Part shown: piece after piece, positions 8,002 through 19,028 of the stretch
Numbering within the stretch: the first letter of the stretch is position 1
Layout of the letters: every line of letters begins with the position of its first letter
NCBI GenBank assembly: GCA_900696455.1
Contig: CAADGB010000264.1
Coordinates: forward strand, 1-35,014
DNA from: an uncultured delta proteobacterium
Lineage (GTDB): Bacteria > Myxococcota_A > Polyangia > Haliangiales > Haliangiaceae
Direction: 5' to 3'
Length of the DNA stretch: 35,014 bases
Made by a program: the position numbers and the translations under genes
The notes under the pieces: model-generated
The model's input: the letters and a program-made list of their open reading frames with translations, nothing else
Told to the model about the DNA's origin: nothing
Databases searched by the model: none

Positions 8002-8829
8002 TCAGGGCTCGGTGAAGTCGCGGATGAGGCGGTGGACCTGGCCGGCCGCGACGTCGACCAGGACCTTGCGCTCGACGCCGTGCTCGCGGTTGCGGAAGAC
8101 GATCGTGCGGCGGCCGGGCGCCACCGCGATCCCGCGCTGCGGGGTCCAGCCGATGCGGCGGCCGTCGACGTAGAGCTCGCACGGCGGCTTGCTGTTGATG
8201 CGCAGCTCGGCCAGCCCGGGGCTGGACGGCGCCGCGGCCGGCGGGCGGGGGCGGGGACGCCCGGAGGTGGCGGTCCGGCGGGCGGGGCGGGGCTCGGCGG
8301 CGGGGGCCGCGGGGGCGCGGGTCGAGGGGGCGCGGGCGGGAGCCGCGGGGGCGGAGGCCGCGGGCGCGGAGGCGACGACGGTCACGGGATCGGGGGTGAC
8401 GACGATCGCGGGGACGGGATCGGGATCGGGATCGGGATCGGAGGCGGGCGCGACGACGGGGGCGGGGGCGGGCTCGGGGGCGGGGGCGACGACGGTCGCC
8501 GGGGAGCGCGCGACGGCGGAGGCGGGCGTGAGCGCGGGCTCGACGACGGTGGTCGGCGCGGCGGCGAGGGCGGGCGCGGGCGCGGGGGGCGGGCTGGAGC
8601 GCACCACCAGGGTCGTGATCGCGACCGTGAGCATGCCGGCGACGAAGGCGCCGAGGACGGCGGCGGGCGAGGCGACGACCCGCCGCGCGACGCGCACGAC
8701 CTGGGTCACCTCCTCGCGCGGCAGCCGGCGCGGTCGCGGCGGCTGGAACCAGTCGAGGTCGACGGCGACCGGCCGCTGCTGTGCCAGCTCGATGAGGCGG
8801 GTGACGGCCGTGGACTCGGTCTTCGCCAC
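8002..8829 (-). CDS. Membrane protein with C-terminal PEGA domain
   Basis: This 275-residue protein has a cytoplasmic N-terminus (~1-52), one membrane span (~55-76), a long Ala/Pro/Val linker (~80-205) including an Asp-Pro run, and a C-terminal PEGA domain (LAELRINSKPPCELYVDGRRIG, then TPQRGIAVAPGRRTIVF). PEGA domains are small surface-associated folds common in myxobacterial kinases and secreted proteins. The layout resembles the tail of a kinase-PEGA protein without the kinase. GTG at 8829 is chosen because TAGCCT lies 7 bases upstream; GTG at 8835 is also possible. Its function is unknown. The linker may span periplasm or peptidoglycan. Confidence 0.75.
   Translation of the reverse strand: MAKTESTAVTRLIELAQQRPVAVDLDWFQPPRPRRLPREEVTQVVRVARRVVASPAAVLGAFVAGMLTVAITTLVVRSSPPPAPAPALAAAPTTVVEPALTPASAVARSPATVVAPAPEPAPAPVVAPASDPDPDPDPVPAIVVTPDPVTVVASAPAASAPAAPARAPSTRAPAAPAAEPRPARRTATSGRPRPRPPAAAPSSPGLAELRINSKPPCELYVDGRRIGWTPQRGIAVAPGRRTIVFRNREHGVERKVLVDVAAGQVHRLIRDFTEP
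8416..8439 (-). repeat. Hexanucleotide tandem repeat (GGGATC on plus, four units)
   Basis: Four perfect 6-base units inside the PEGA protein gene encode an Asp-Pro run in its linker. Such tracts are prone to length change by slippage in multiples of two residues. Confidence 0.85.
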
Positions 8830-8836
8830 GATCACG

Positions 8837-8866
8837 AGGCTACGTGGCCTCGCCCTCGCGAGTAAA
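8837..8866 (-). promoter_or_regulatory. Putative promoter of the PEGA protein gene
   Basis: On the minus strand TTTACT (8866-8861, four of six to TTGACA) and TAGCCT (8842-8837) are separated by 18 bases. The -10 ends 7 bases before GTG 8829, so the mRNA would have almost no leader. Confidence 0.45.
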
Positions 8867-8975
8867 GCGGGGCGGTGCGCGGGCGGCGCCGCGCTGGTGG
8901 GCACGCGACCCACATCGGCGCCGGCCCCTGGCCCGGGCGGGATCTCGCGCCGCCGGCGCCTCGCCCGCCGGCGAA

Positions 8976-9004
8976 TTGACCCGGATCGATCGCGGCCGTA
9001 CCGT
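8976..9004 (+). promoter_or_regulatory. Putative promoter of the HEAT/TPR-like gene
   Basis: TTGACC (8976-8981, five of six to consensus) and TACCGT (8999-9004) are spaced by exactly 17 bases. The -10 ends 11 bases before the ATG at 9016, leaving a leader of only a few bases. Confidence 0.55.
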
Positions 9005-9015
9005 CAGGCAGATCG

Positions 9016-10551
9016 ATGGGCAACGTGGGGTCACGCGGCGCGGCCTCCGGTTCCGGAGGCTCGGGGGGAGACCGGCGGACGGGCGTCCAGGGCGTGTCGG
9101 GCTCGTGGGCCGGGCTGCACCGCCTGCGCGCCAGCTTCGATCGACCGCGCACCCCCACCGAGGAGCGGGTGCTGCTCGACCTCGCCCGCACGCTCGGGGC
9201 CACCGCCGTCCCCCTGTGCGCGCGCGCGCTGGCCGGCGCCGCCGACCCCGAGCGCCGGGCCTGGGCGGTGGCGCTCCTGCGCGCGCTCGCCGAGGCCGTG
9301 GCCGACCGGGTGCGGGCGGCGCTCGGCGAGGTCACCGCCGGCGCGGCCGGCGACGACGCCAAGCTGGCGGCGCTCGGGCTCCTGGCCGAGCTCGGCGACG
9401 AGACCGCCACCGCGCGCTTCGTCGATCCCGCGCGGGTCCACCAGCAGTCGCTCCTGCGCTTCGCGACCCAGCTCGACTCCGCCGCCGACGTCGCCAGCGC
9501 CGCCGAGCTGCTGGTCTCGCGCCTGCCCGGCGACGAGCTCGTCCAGTTCGTCGAGGCGTTCGCCGAGGCCAGTCCGGACGGCGCCCGCCGCCTCGCCGAC
9601 GAGCTGTGCGCGCGGGTCGAGCTCGACGTGGCGACGCGCAGCGAGCTGCTCCGGATCGCCGCGCCGCTGCGCCTGAGCTGTCCGCCGCCGGCGGCCCGGC
9701 CCCTGGGGCGGCCGGCGCTCCTCGCCGGCCTGCGTCACCCCGACGGGCGGACCGTGGTCGCGGTCGCCCGCCGCAGCCCGCCGCCGTCCGGGGTGCCGAC
9801 GCGCCGGCGCTGGCGCTTCCTGTGCGTGCTGTGCGATCCGGCCGGCACCATCACGACCGCCCACTACCGCGACGACGCCACCCTGGCCAGCCTGCGCGAG
9901 GACGTGGTCACGCCGCTCGAGGCCGCGGGCTACGAGCGCTTCACGATCTCGGCGCCGGCGGCGCGCCGCCTGGTCGGGACCGCGGCGCGGCGCACCGTCA
10001 GCGGCGGCGGCGCGTTGCCCAGCGCCTACTCCCTCGGCCGCGACCTGCTCGGGATCACCGACGGCCACGTCGTCAACGGCAAGGCCGGCGAGCCGGCGGC
10101 CCTGCTCGGTCGCGCGGTCGACCTGCTCGCCGCCGGCGACAGCCTGCGCGCCCGCCCGCTGCTCGAGCACTACGTCGCCGGCGCGCCCGACGACGCCGAG
10201 GCGGTGTCGAGCCTGGGCCTGTGCCTCCTGGCCCAGGGCGAGCTGGCGGCGGCGCTGCGCCAGCTCGAGCGCGCCGCGCGCCTCGAGCCGGCGTGGCCGC
10301 TCCACCACTGGAACGTGGCCGCCGCCGCCCACCGCGCCGGCGAGCTGCGCGCCTGCGCCCGGGCCCTGCGCGAGTTCCTGGCCCGCGCCGACGATCCGGT
10401 CGCCGCCTCGATCGATCCCGGTCACGGTCGCCGGGTCTCGATCGCCCGCCGCTTCGTCGCCGATCACGCCCGGCTCGAGCGCGCGGCCGACGGCCCCGGG
10501 GCCTCGGGGCCTGGCGGCGGCGGCGACGCGCCGCTCACTCCGCTGGCGTGA
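9016..10551 (+). CDS. HEAT-like/TPR repeat protein, hypothetical
   Basis: I do not recognise a named family for this 511-residue protein. Residues ~35-215 are Ala/Leu/Glu/Arg-rich helices arranged like HEAT repeats. Residues ~235-325 form a mixed alpha/beta region (RRWRFLCVLCDPAGTITTAHY), and ~360-455 contain TPR-like helix pairs (DAEAVSSLGLCLLAQGELAAALRQL and the following pair ending LEPAWPLHHWNVAAAAH). There is no signal peptide or membrane span, so it is probably cytoplasmic and acts as a scaffold. The ATG at 9016 follows a good promoter by 11 bases. Its end overlaps the convergent AgmX-like gene by 17 bases. Confidence 0.8.
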   Translation: MGNVGSRGAASGSGGSGGDRRTGVQGVSGSWAGLHRLRASFDRPRTPTEERVLLDLARTLGATAVPLCARALAGAADPERRAWAVALLRALAEAVADRVRAALGEVTAGAAGDDAKLAALGLLAELGDETATARFVDPARVHQQSLLRFATQLDSAADVASAAELLVSRLPGDELVQFVEAFAEASPDGARRLADELCARVELDVATRSELLRIAAPLRLSCPPPAARPLGRPALLAGLRHPDGRTVVAVARRSPPPSGVPTRRRWRFLCVLCDPAGTITTAHYRDDATLASLREDVVTPLEAAGYERFTISAPAARRLVGTAARRTVSGGGALPSAYSLGRDLLGITDGHVVNGKAGEPAALLGRAVDLLAAGDSLRARPLLEHYVAGAPDDAEAVSSLGLCLLAQGELAAALRQLERAARLEPAWPLHHWNVAAAAHRAGELRACARALREFLARADDPVAASIDPGHGRRVSIARRFVADHARLERAADGPGASGPGGGGDAPLTPLA

Positions 10552-11074
10552 GCACGAAGCGGATCGTGATCCGGGCGACGCCGGCGCGCGGCCGCGCGGG
10601 CAGCGGCCACGCCCGGCTCCGCGCCTCGACGCAGCCCGCGACCGCGGCCAGGCCCACCTCGCCCGGTGGCGGCGTCGTGCTCGCGCCCAGGACCACGCCG
10701 CCCGGATCGATCTCGAGCAGGAGGTCGAACGCCCCGGCCAGGGTCGGTTCGCCCTCGAGCGCCCGGGCGTAGCAGTCCTGGACCTCGGGCAGCCGCGCCG
10801 TGACCGGCGCGACCAGCGCGGCGGCGTGGTCGCTGCCCGTCGGCGCGGGCGACGCTGGCGCGTCGTCCGGGGAGGGCGGCGGCTCGACCGGCGGTGTGCG
10901 CCCCGCCACGGTCACGACGAACGGACCCAGCTCGGCGGTGACGTCCTCGATCGCGGGGAACGCCGGCGGCGCGGCGGGCATCGGCGCCGGCGACGCGCCG
11001 CGCGCGGCGGGGCCGCACGCCGGTCCGGCCGCGGCGAGGGCCGCGGCGAGGGTCGCGGCGACGACCGTGGTCAT
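10535..11074 (-). CDS. Secreted protein with AgmX/PglI-type C-terminal domain
   Basis: This 179-residue protein has an N-terminal signal sequence (MTTVVAATLAAALAAAGPAC) with an imperfect lipobox, a Pro/Ala spacer, and a C-terminal ~80 residues matching the AgmX/PglI-like (TonB-like) pattern: CYARALEGEP, then a GAFDLLLEIDPGG strand, then a second Cys and an RITIRFVL strand. In myxobacteria this domain occurs in proteins linked to gliding or envelope transport, but the single domain gives no specific function. ATG 11074 is preferred to the upstream frame because the signal peptide begins there. It overlaps the convergent repeat protein gene by 17 bases. Confidence 0.72.
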   Translation of the reverse strand: MTTVVAATLAAALAAAGPACGPAARGASPAPMPAAPPAFPAIEDVTAELGPFVVTVAGRTPPVEPPPSPDDAPASPAPTGSDHAAALVAPVTARLPEVQDCYARALEGEPTLAGAFDLLLEIDPGGVVLGASTTPPPGEVGLAAVAGCVEARSRAWPLPARPRAGVARITIRFVLTPAE

Positions 11075-11129
11075 CGGTCGCAGCGCGAGATGCGAGCGTC
11101 GGTGGGGATGGCGAGGCACGTCGGGGTGA

Positions 11130-11135
11130 TAGGAT
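11130..11135 (+). promoter_or_regulatory. -10-like element of the DUF4266-like gene
   Basis: TAGGAT ends 7 bases before GTG 11143. A -35 is not clear. A nearly leaderless transcript is inferred. Confidence 0.4.
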
Positions 11136-11142
11136 ACGACCC

Positions 11143-11358
11143 GTGCTGCGCCTTGGCGTCGCCTTCGCCGCGACTCTCTACCTCGCGACCGCCGGCTGCG
11201 CGGTCGTCCGTCCGCACGAGCGGCAGAACCTGGCCCGGCGAACGATGACCGAAGATCGTCAGCCCGGCCACGGCCGCTTCATCCAGCACCAGACCGGGTC
11301 CCGCGAGGGCGCCGACGGCGGGACCGGCGAGCCCGGCGGCGGGTGCGGATGCAACTGA
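11143..11358 (+). CDS. DUF4266-like mini-lipoprotein with CGCN tail
   Basis: This 71-residue protein has a lipoprotein signal ending TAGC (Cys19), then the DUF4266 pattern: VRPHERQNLARRTM, FIQHQTGSREGADGG, and a Gly-rich end GGGCGCN. The family is of unknown function and typically sits beside DUF3570 barrels, as here. After lipidation the mature protein is only ~53 residues, with a conserved Cys-Gly-Cys-Asn carboxyl end that could bind metal, form a disulfide or be modified; this is inference. The end overlaps the following barrel gene start by 10 bases, so the two are translationally coupled. Confidence 0.85.
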   Translation: MLRLGVAFAATLYLATAGCAVVRPHERQNLARRTMTEDRQPGHGRFIQHQTGSREGADGGTGEPGGGCGCN

Positions 11359-12443
11359 TCCGGCCGGCCAGCCTGGCGGGCCTGGCCGCGCTCGCCCTGG
11401 CGCTCGCGGCCGGCGGGGCCAGCCCGGCGCGCGCCGACGGCGAGCTGACGATGCGCGGCGTCTACTACAAGGAGCGCGCCACCCGCGTCATGCAGCCGAT
11501 GCTCGACGGCCGCTTCGACGTCGGCGATCACGGCCAGGCCACCGGTCACCTCCTGGTCGACGCCATCACCTCGGCCTCGATCGCCGCCGGCAACGACGGC
11601 GCCGCCTTCAGCGAGCGCCGCGTCGAGGGTGGGGCCGGCTACAGCCACGAGCTCGGCGTCTACAAGGTCGGCGGCCTCGTGCGCTACTCGAGCGAGCCCG
11701 ACTACACCTCGACCTTCGCCGGCGTGCGCGGCGCCGCCGAGCTGTTCGACCGCAACCTGACCGTGACCGTCGGCGCCACCGTCGGTCACGACGCGATCTC
11801 CAACGCCGGCGCGCCGCCCATGGTGCCGCGGCGCGAGGACACCCTGACCACGTACCTGGGCTCGCTGAGCGTGGCGCAGGTCCTGAGCCCGAACCTGATC
11901 GGCGCGGTCACCTACGACCTCGGCTACCTCGACGGCGAGCAGGCCAACCTGTACCGGGCGGTGATCGCCGAGGGCATGCTCGTCGCCGAGCGCCACCCGC
12001 GGACCCGGGTCCGGCACGCGGTCGCGACCTCGCTCAAGGCCTTCGTGCCGTCTTCGCTCACCACCGTCATCGCCAGCTACCGCTACTACCGCGACGACTG
12101 GCAGATCGACGGCCACACCCCCGAGCTGCGGGTCTACCAGGACGTCGGCGACAGCGCGGTGTTCGGCGTCCGCTACCGCTACCACCGCCAGGACGCGGCG
12201 TACTTCTACGAGCCGCGCTACGCCTCGGCCTCGCCCGAGTTCCTGTCCGACGACGTCAAGCTGTCGGCCTTCGACAGCCACACCATGGCGGCCCAGCTCG
12301 AGGTCGCGGGCGAGGCCGTGGGCCTGGCGGGGCGGCTGGGCGAGGTCCGCGGCCAGCTCGTGATCGAGTACGTCGACCAGAACAACCGTTTCGGCAACGC
12401 TCTGGTGGCCCATGCCGCGCTCATCATCCCGATCTCGTACTGA
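11349..12443 (+). CDS. DUF3570-like outer-membrane beta-barrel protein
   Basis: This 364-residue protein has a cleavable signal peptide (ending ASPARA) and alternating hydrophobic/aromatic strands through to a terminal IIPISY, typical of an outer-membrane barrel. Segments such as GVYYKERATRVMQPM, DAITSASIAAGNDG and SYRYYRDDWQIDGHT match the DUF3570 pattern. The function is unknown; its partner is the CGCN lipoprotein encoded just upstream with a 10-base overlap. ATG 11349 is chosen over GTG 11343. In other genomes such pairs often lie with thioredoxin or flavin-transferase genes, none of which is seen here. Its end overlaps the next lipoprotein gene by 32 bases. Confidence 0.85.
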   Translation: MQLIRPASLAGLAALALALAAGGASPARADGELTMRGVYYKERATRVMQPMLDGRFDVGDHGQATGHLLVDAITSASIAAGNDGAAFSERRVEGGAGYSHELGVYKVGGLVRYSSEPDYTSTFAGVRGAAELFDRNLTVTVGATVGHDAISNAGAPPMVPRREDTLTTYLGSLSVAQVLSPNLIGAVTYDLGYLDGEQANLYRAVIAEGMLVAERHPRTRVRHAVATSLKAFVPSSLTTVIASYRYYRDDWQIDGHTPELRVYQDVGDSAVFGVRYRYHRQDAAYFYEPRYASASPEFLSDDVKLSAFDSHTMAAQLEVAGEAVGLAGRLGEVRGQLVIEYVDQNNRFGNALVAHAALIIPISY

Positions 12444-13035
12444 CCGTCGTCGTCCCGGGGCCCCCCGGCGTCGCGCGCCGGGCGCGCTCGCCGCGCTGGT
12501 CGGCGGCCTCGCCGTGGCCAGCGCCGGCTGCCCTGGCGACGACGACTGCGGTCCGGGCGGCGCGCCCGCCGCCGGCATCACGCTCACGGTCGAGGGCGAG
12601 ACCGTCGCCTACGGCGGCTTCACCGCGTCGGTGAACAACGACTGCACGATCAGCGGCGCCGGCGTGATCAGCGTCTCGGTCCACGGCACCCAGACCGGCG
12701 GCAGCCAGGCCCTGACCCTGTGCCTGCCCCGACCCGACCTGCTCGGCGCCGACCCGGTCGCGCTGGTGCCGAGCCGGGTCCCGCCGCGGGCCGAGGACCG
12801 GGCCATGGTGATCGACACCAGCGCGGCGCTCGCCGGCGGCTGCACGGTGCAGAAGGATGTCACCGGCGAGCCCGCGGGCACGGCGCGCTTCGCGGGGTAC
12901 TGCGACGGCGGCGCGCACCCCGGCGGCTACGCCCTCGAGCTGAGCGGCACCGTGCCGCTGGTGCGGACCTGCGGCGCGACCATGGACGAGGTCACCGGCA
13001 CCCTCGCCGGCACGGTCGCGGTCGCCGTCGAGTAG
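12412..13035 (+). CDS. Hypothetical lipoprotein
   Basis: This 207-residue protein starts with an Arg-rich n-region (a non-canonical, long leader), a hydrophobic stretch and a lipobox ASAGC (Cys40), followed by an acidic CPGDDDCG segment. The remainder is beta-rich with Cys residues spaced through it (NDCTISG, LTLCLP, GGCTVQKD, GYCDGG, RTCGATM), suggesting disulfides outside the cytoplasm. No known family is recognised. It begins 32 bases inside the DUF3570-like barrel gene; no later in-frame start would leave a signal peptide. It may therefore be a third component of that group. Confidence 0.75.
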   Translation: MPRSSSRSRTDRRRPGAPRRRAPGALAALVGGLAVASAGCPGDDDCGPGGAPAAGITLTVEGETVAYGGFTASVNNDCTISGAGVISVSVHGTQTGGSQALTLCLPRPDLLGADPVALVPSRVPPRAEDRAMVIDTSAALAGGCTVQKDVTGEPAGTARFAGYCDGGAHPGGYALELSGTVPLVRTCGATMDEVTGTLAGTVAVAVE

Positions 13036-13065
13036 CGACGAGGGCGCGCCGGCGTCGCGCGGCGG

Positions 13066-16000
13066 TCACGGCGTGGCCGGCTGGTTGTCGCCGTCGATGA
13101 GCGCCGTGGTGTCGGCGGTGAGGCGGGCCACCAGCTCGCCCGGCGTCGGGGTCGTGGTCGCCGGCACGGTCCACAGGCGGACGGTGCCGTCGCTGCCGCC
13201 CGAGACCACCTGCTCGGGGTCGAGCCAGGCCGCGGTCCACACCGGGCCGACGTGCCCCGACAGCACCCGGCTCTCGCCGGTGGCGACGTCCCACACCCGC
13301 AGCGTCCGAGCGTAGCTGGCGGTCACGACGCGCCGGCCGTCGGGCGAGAAGGCGAGCGCGTTGACCAGGTCGCGGTGTCCGCGCAGCGTCGCTCGCTCCG
13401 CGCCGGTCGCGGTGTCCCAGAGCCGCACCGCGCGCTCCTCCACCGCCATCGCCATCAGCGCGCCGTCCGGTGACACCGCGGCCGCGAGGTGGGCGTGTTG
13501 CGAGCGCGCCAGCGGGATCACCTGGCCGCGGTCGGGATCCCACAGCCGCGCGCCGGTCGCGGTCCCCACCAGCAGGCGCCGGCCGTCGGGGGTGAAGTCG
13601 AGGCCGAGCTTGCCGGGGCTGAGGGCATGATCGGCGCGCGCGAGCCGGGCCAGGGTGGTCCCGCTCGCCAGGTCGACCAGCTCGATGGACTCGGCGTCGA
13701 TGATCGCGGCGCGCCGGCCGTCGCGGCGCACGGCGACGCCCAGCGCCGGCCGGCCCTCGCGCAGCGCCCGGCGGCCGCCGGGCTCCCACACCGCGACGTC
13801 CCCGTCGGGCTCGAGGCCGACGAGGAGCCGGGCGTCGCGGGCGATCCGCGCCGGCAGGGTCGGATCCGGCAGGCGGAGGTCGACGACCTCGCCGTCACGC
13901 CAGAACGTGGCTCGCCCGGGCTCGCGCGGGATCACCACCGACGCGCCGTCGGCCGCGATCGCCGGCTCGCCGTGGGTCGAGGTCGCCTCGTGGCGGAGCG
14001 TGGTCGCGCGGGTGCGGAGGTCGACGTCGGTGATCCGGACCGGATCGGTGAACGACACCGCCCGCACCCGGTCGCCGCCGAGGAGGCCGAGGCCGCGGAC
14101 GTCGCCGAGCTGACCGACGACGACGGTGCGGCGATCGCCCAGCGGCCACAGCCGCGCGGTGCCGTCGAGGCTGGCGGTGACGACGGTGCGGCCGTCGGGC
14201 GTGATCGCGGCGGCGAAGACGTCGTCGTCGTGGCCGCGCAGCACCCGGAGGTCGCCGGTGTCGAGATCCCAGACCCGGGCGGTGCCGTCGTCGCTGGGCG
14301 TCAGCAGGCGCTCGCCGCGGCGGTCGAAGTGCACGGCGTAGAGGGCGTCGGTGTGGCCGCGGCGGCGCTCGACCTTGCCGCTCTCGAGCTCGACCAGGAT
14401 GACGTCGGGGTCGTTGCCGGCGACGGCGCCGCGGCGCTCGGTCGGGTCGATCACGAGCTGCTGCAGCTTGGTCATGCCGTCGGCGACGCGCTCGATCCGC
14501 CCGCGCTCCACGTCCACCCAGTACACCGCCCGGGCGTCGGCGGCCAGCGCGCGCCGGCCGTCGCGGGTCATCGCCACCATCCGCACCGGGCCGGGCAGGC
14601 GGGCGATCGCGCGGGCCTGCGCGCCGCGCCACAGGCGGAGCTGGCCGTCGATGCCGCCCGACAGCCGCACCTCGCCCCGGCGCCGATCCCAGTCGGTCGC
14701 CGCGCGCTCGCGGACCGGCAGCTCGCGGAACAGCTCCACCACCTCCTGACCGCGCTCGAGGTCCCACACCTTGATCGTCCCGTCCGCGGACCGCGACGCG
14801 ACGTGGCCGTCGGTGGTCACGTCGAAGCGGATGGGCTCGCGGGTCTCGTGGACGCCGAGCGGGTGGCCGCGGCCGGTGGCCACGTCCCACCGCCACAGCA
14901 CGCCGCCGCTGTCGGCGGTGACCGCGTGGCGGCCGGAGCCGTCGAAGGTGATCGCGCCGAGCATCGGGCGCTGGCCGAGCACCCGCACCTCGCCCGAGCT
15001 GGCGTCGTAGAGCCGGACCTTGCCGTCGCGCACCGCGGTCGCGACCTGGCGGCCGTCGCGCGAGACCGCGATCCCGACCACCCAGTCGGGGTGGCGCCAG
15101 ACGTGGCGGGCCACGCCGCTGGCCTCGGCCTCGTCGACCAGCGCGGCGATGCGCAGGGCGTGGGCCTGATCGATGGGCAGGTTCTTGAGCCAGGCCAGGG
15201 CGGCGGTGGGATCGCGGCCGACCGCGGCCTGGGCCTGGGCCAGCACCAGCTCGTTCTTGCGGGTCTCGGCGGCGACGCGCGCCAGCTCGGCCTGCTGCCC
15301 CCGGCTCTCGGCGACGCGCCGCTCGTCGACGACGCGGCGGATCAGGCTGGTCGCGATCACCGCCACCGCCGCGAGCGCCACGGCGCCCAGCGCCACGTAG
15401 CCGCGGTGCCGGTGGACCCAGCGCCGCACGAGGCTCCACCGGCCGTAGACCTGGGCGGTGACGAGCTGCCCGGTCTGGAAGCGCTTGAGATCGGCGGCCA
15501 GCTCGCGCGCGGTGGCGTAGCGATCGGCGGGCAGCCGCGCCATCGCCTTGCCAACGATGGCGTCGAGGTCGGCGGGCAGGCCGGGCACCGTCGCGCGCAG
15601 CGGTCGCGGAGGCCCGGCGAGCACGCGGTCGATGATCTCCTGCGCCGAGTCGCCGCCCACCGGCGCCGCCCCCGACAGGACCTCGTACAGCATCGCGCCG
15701 AGGGCGTAGACGTCGGCGCGGGGGTCGACCGGCTCGCCGCGGGCCTGCTCGGGCGACATGTACTGGGGCGTGCCCACCACCTTGCCGGTGACGGTGCGGC
15801 CGTCGCCGGAGCCGGCGGCGCCGGGCTGGGGCGTCAGGTCGCCGGCGCGCAGGTCGCGGGCCAGCCCCCAGTCGATGACCACGGTCTCGCCGTACTCGCC
15901 GAGCAGCACGTTGGCCGGCTTGAGATCGCGGTGGATCACCTCCTGGCTGTGGGCGTAGCCGACGGCCTCGGCGACGGCGATGACGTTGGGCAGGAGCGCC

Positions 16001-16413
16001 AGGCGATCGGCCAGGGTCCGGGTGCCGGTGATGACCTCCTTGAGGGTCCGCCCCGACACCATCTTCATGACGTAGTAGGGATCGCCGTTGGGCCAGCGTC
16101 CGGCCTCGTGCACCGGCACGATGCCGGGGTGCTGGAGGCGGGCGGTGATCATGGCCTCGCGCACGAACAGGGCCTCGGCCAGCTCGTTGGTGCGCAGGAG
16201 CTCCTTCACCGCCACCGTGCGGCCGAGGTGGCGATCGTGGGCGCGCACGACCCGGCCGATGCCGCCGCGGCCGGCCTCGGCCTCGAGCTGGTAGCGGGCG
16301 GCGGCGTCGGCGGGCTGCGCGGGTAACGCGTCGGCGGGCGCGGCGGCGCCGCCGGCGTCGACGGCGCCGGACGAGTCTCGCGGACCAATGGTCTGGGTAC
16401 GATCGAGCGCCAT
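13066..16413 (-). CDS. Transmembrane Ser/Thr protein kinase with WD40 repeats
   Basis: The 1115-residue protein has an N-terminal Hanks-type kinase domain (residues ~41-312). It shows a Gly-rich loop (AGRGGIGRVV), Lys70 in AVKELL, a catalytic loop HRDLKPANV with Asp163, DWGLA in place of DFG (Asp181), and SPEQARG. A single membrane span follows (~339-358), then a short coiled-coil region with Glu/Arg/Ala, and then a long series of WD40-type repeats to the C-terminus (many copies of a GRR-VVTAS- x -D-GTARLWD pattern). Catalytic residues are intact, so it is probably active, with the propeller(s) outside the membrane as sensor or scaffold. ATG 16413 is chosen because kinase homology begins soon after. 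It lies 200 bases downstream of the SNF2 gene. Confidence 0.92.
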   Translation of the reverse strand: MALDRTQTIGPRDSSGAVDAGGAAAPADALPAQPADAAARYQLEAEAGRGGIGRVVRAHDRHLGRTVAVKELLRTNELAEALFVREAMITARLQHPGIVPVHEAGRWPNGDPYYVMKMVSGRTLKEVITGTRTLADRLALLPNVIAVAEAVGYAHSQEVIHRDLKPANVLLGEYGETVVIDWGLARDLRAGDLTPQPGAAGSGDGRTVTGKVVGTPQYMSPEQARGEPVDPRADVYALGAMLYEVLSGAAPVGGDSAQEIIDRVLAGPPRPLRATVPGLPADLDAIVGKAMARLPADRYATARELAADLKRFQTGQLVTAQVYGRWSLVRRWVHRHRGYVALGAVALAAVAVIATSLIRRVVDERRVAESRGQQAELARVAAETRKNELVLAQAQAAVGRDPTAALAWLKNLPIDQAHALRIAALVDEAEASGVARHVWRHPDWVVGIAVSRDGRQVATAVRDGKVRLYDASSGEVRVLGQRPMLGAITFDGSGRHAVTADSGGVLWRWDVATGRGHPLGVHETREPIRFDVTTDGHVASRSADGTIKVWDLERGQEVVELFRELPVRERAATDWDRRRGEVRLSGGIDGQLRLWRGAQARAIARLPGPVRMVAMTRDGRRALAADARAVYWVDVERGRIERVADGMTKLQQLVIDPTERRGAVAGNDPDVILVELESGKVERRRGHTDALYAVHFDRRGERLLTPSDDGTARVWDLDTGDLRVLRGHDDDVFAAAITPDGRTVVTASLDGTARLWPLGDRRTVVVGQLGDVRGLGLLGGDRVRAVSFTDPVRITDVDLRTRATTLRHEATSTHGEPAIAADGASVVIPREPGRATFWRDGEVVDLRLPDPTLPARIARDARLLVGLEPDGDVAVWEPGGRRALREGRPALGVAVRRDGRRAAIIDAESIELVDLASGTTLARLARADHALSPGKLGLDFTPDGRRLLVGTATGARLWDPDRGQVIPLARSQHAHLAAAVSPDGALMAMAVEERAVRLWDTATGAERATLRGHRDLVNALAFSPDGRRVVTASYARTLRVWDVATGESRVLSGHVGPVWTAAWLDPEQVVSGGSDGTVRLWTVPATTTPTPGELVARLTADTTALIDGDNQPATP

Positions 16414-16613
16414 CGCGGCCGGGCCCCTGACGTCAACTGACAGCGAGGATCGCACATTCCCCTGGATGCGGGGCACCGCCGCGCGGTTGACCGCGCCGTG
16501 GGCGCGACCGCTGCGGCGCCCTGCGGCGTCACCTGCGACCGCTGCGACAGCGCCGGCGTCGCACCGCCGCCCGCGGTCCGCGGCAACGCGTGGAAGGGGA
16601 CGGCGCGGCGGGC
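16414..16613. other. 200-base gap between SNF2 and kinase genes
   Basis: No coding signal is convincing here. It holds an 8-base palindrome TGACGTCA (16428-16435) just upstream of the kinase ATG and no T-tract terminator. It may hold the kinase promoter, but no clear -35/-10 pair was found. Confidence 0.4.
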
Positions 16614-18917
<2,304 letters not shown>

Positions 18918-19016
18918 TGATCACCTGGATCGTGGTGATCCGGACGGCGGCGGCGGGCTTGACAGCGCGACCCGGGGACCGGGCGGTCTGCCCGCCCGGG
19001 GCGCCCGCGCTCGATG

Positions 19017-19022
19017 TACGCT
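19017..19022 (+). promoter_or_regulatory. -10-like element of the VanY-like peptidase gene
   Basis: TACGCT ends 6 bases before ATG 19029. A perfect TTGACA at 18959-18964 is too far upstream to be its -35. Confidence 0.35.
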
Positions 19023-19028
19023 GGGCGG

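Noticed and set aside
16428-16435. TGACGTCA as a regulator site
   Set aside because: A lone 8-base palindrome upstream of the kinase with no second copy or matching regulator in view; too little to call.
18959-18964. Perfect TTGACA as -35 for the VanY-like gene
   Set aside because: No -10 element lies 15-19 bases downstream, and it is about 52 bases from the TACGCT near the start.
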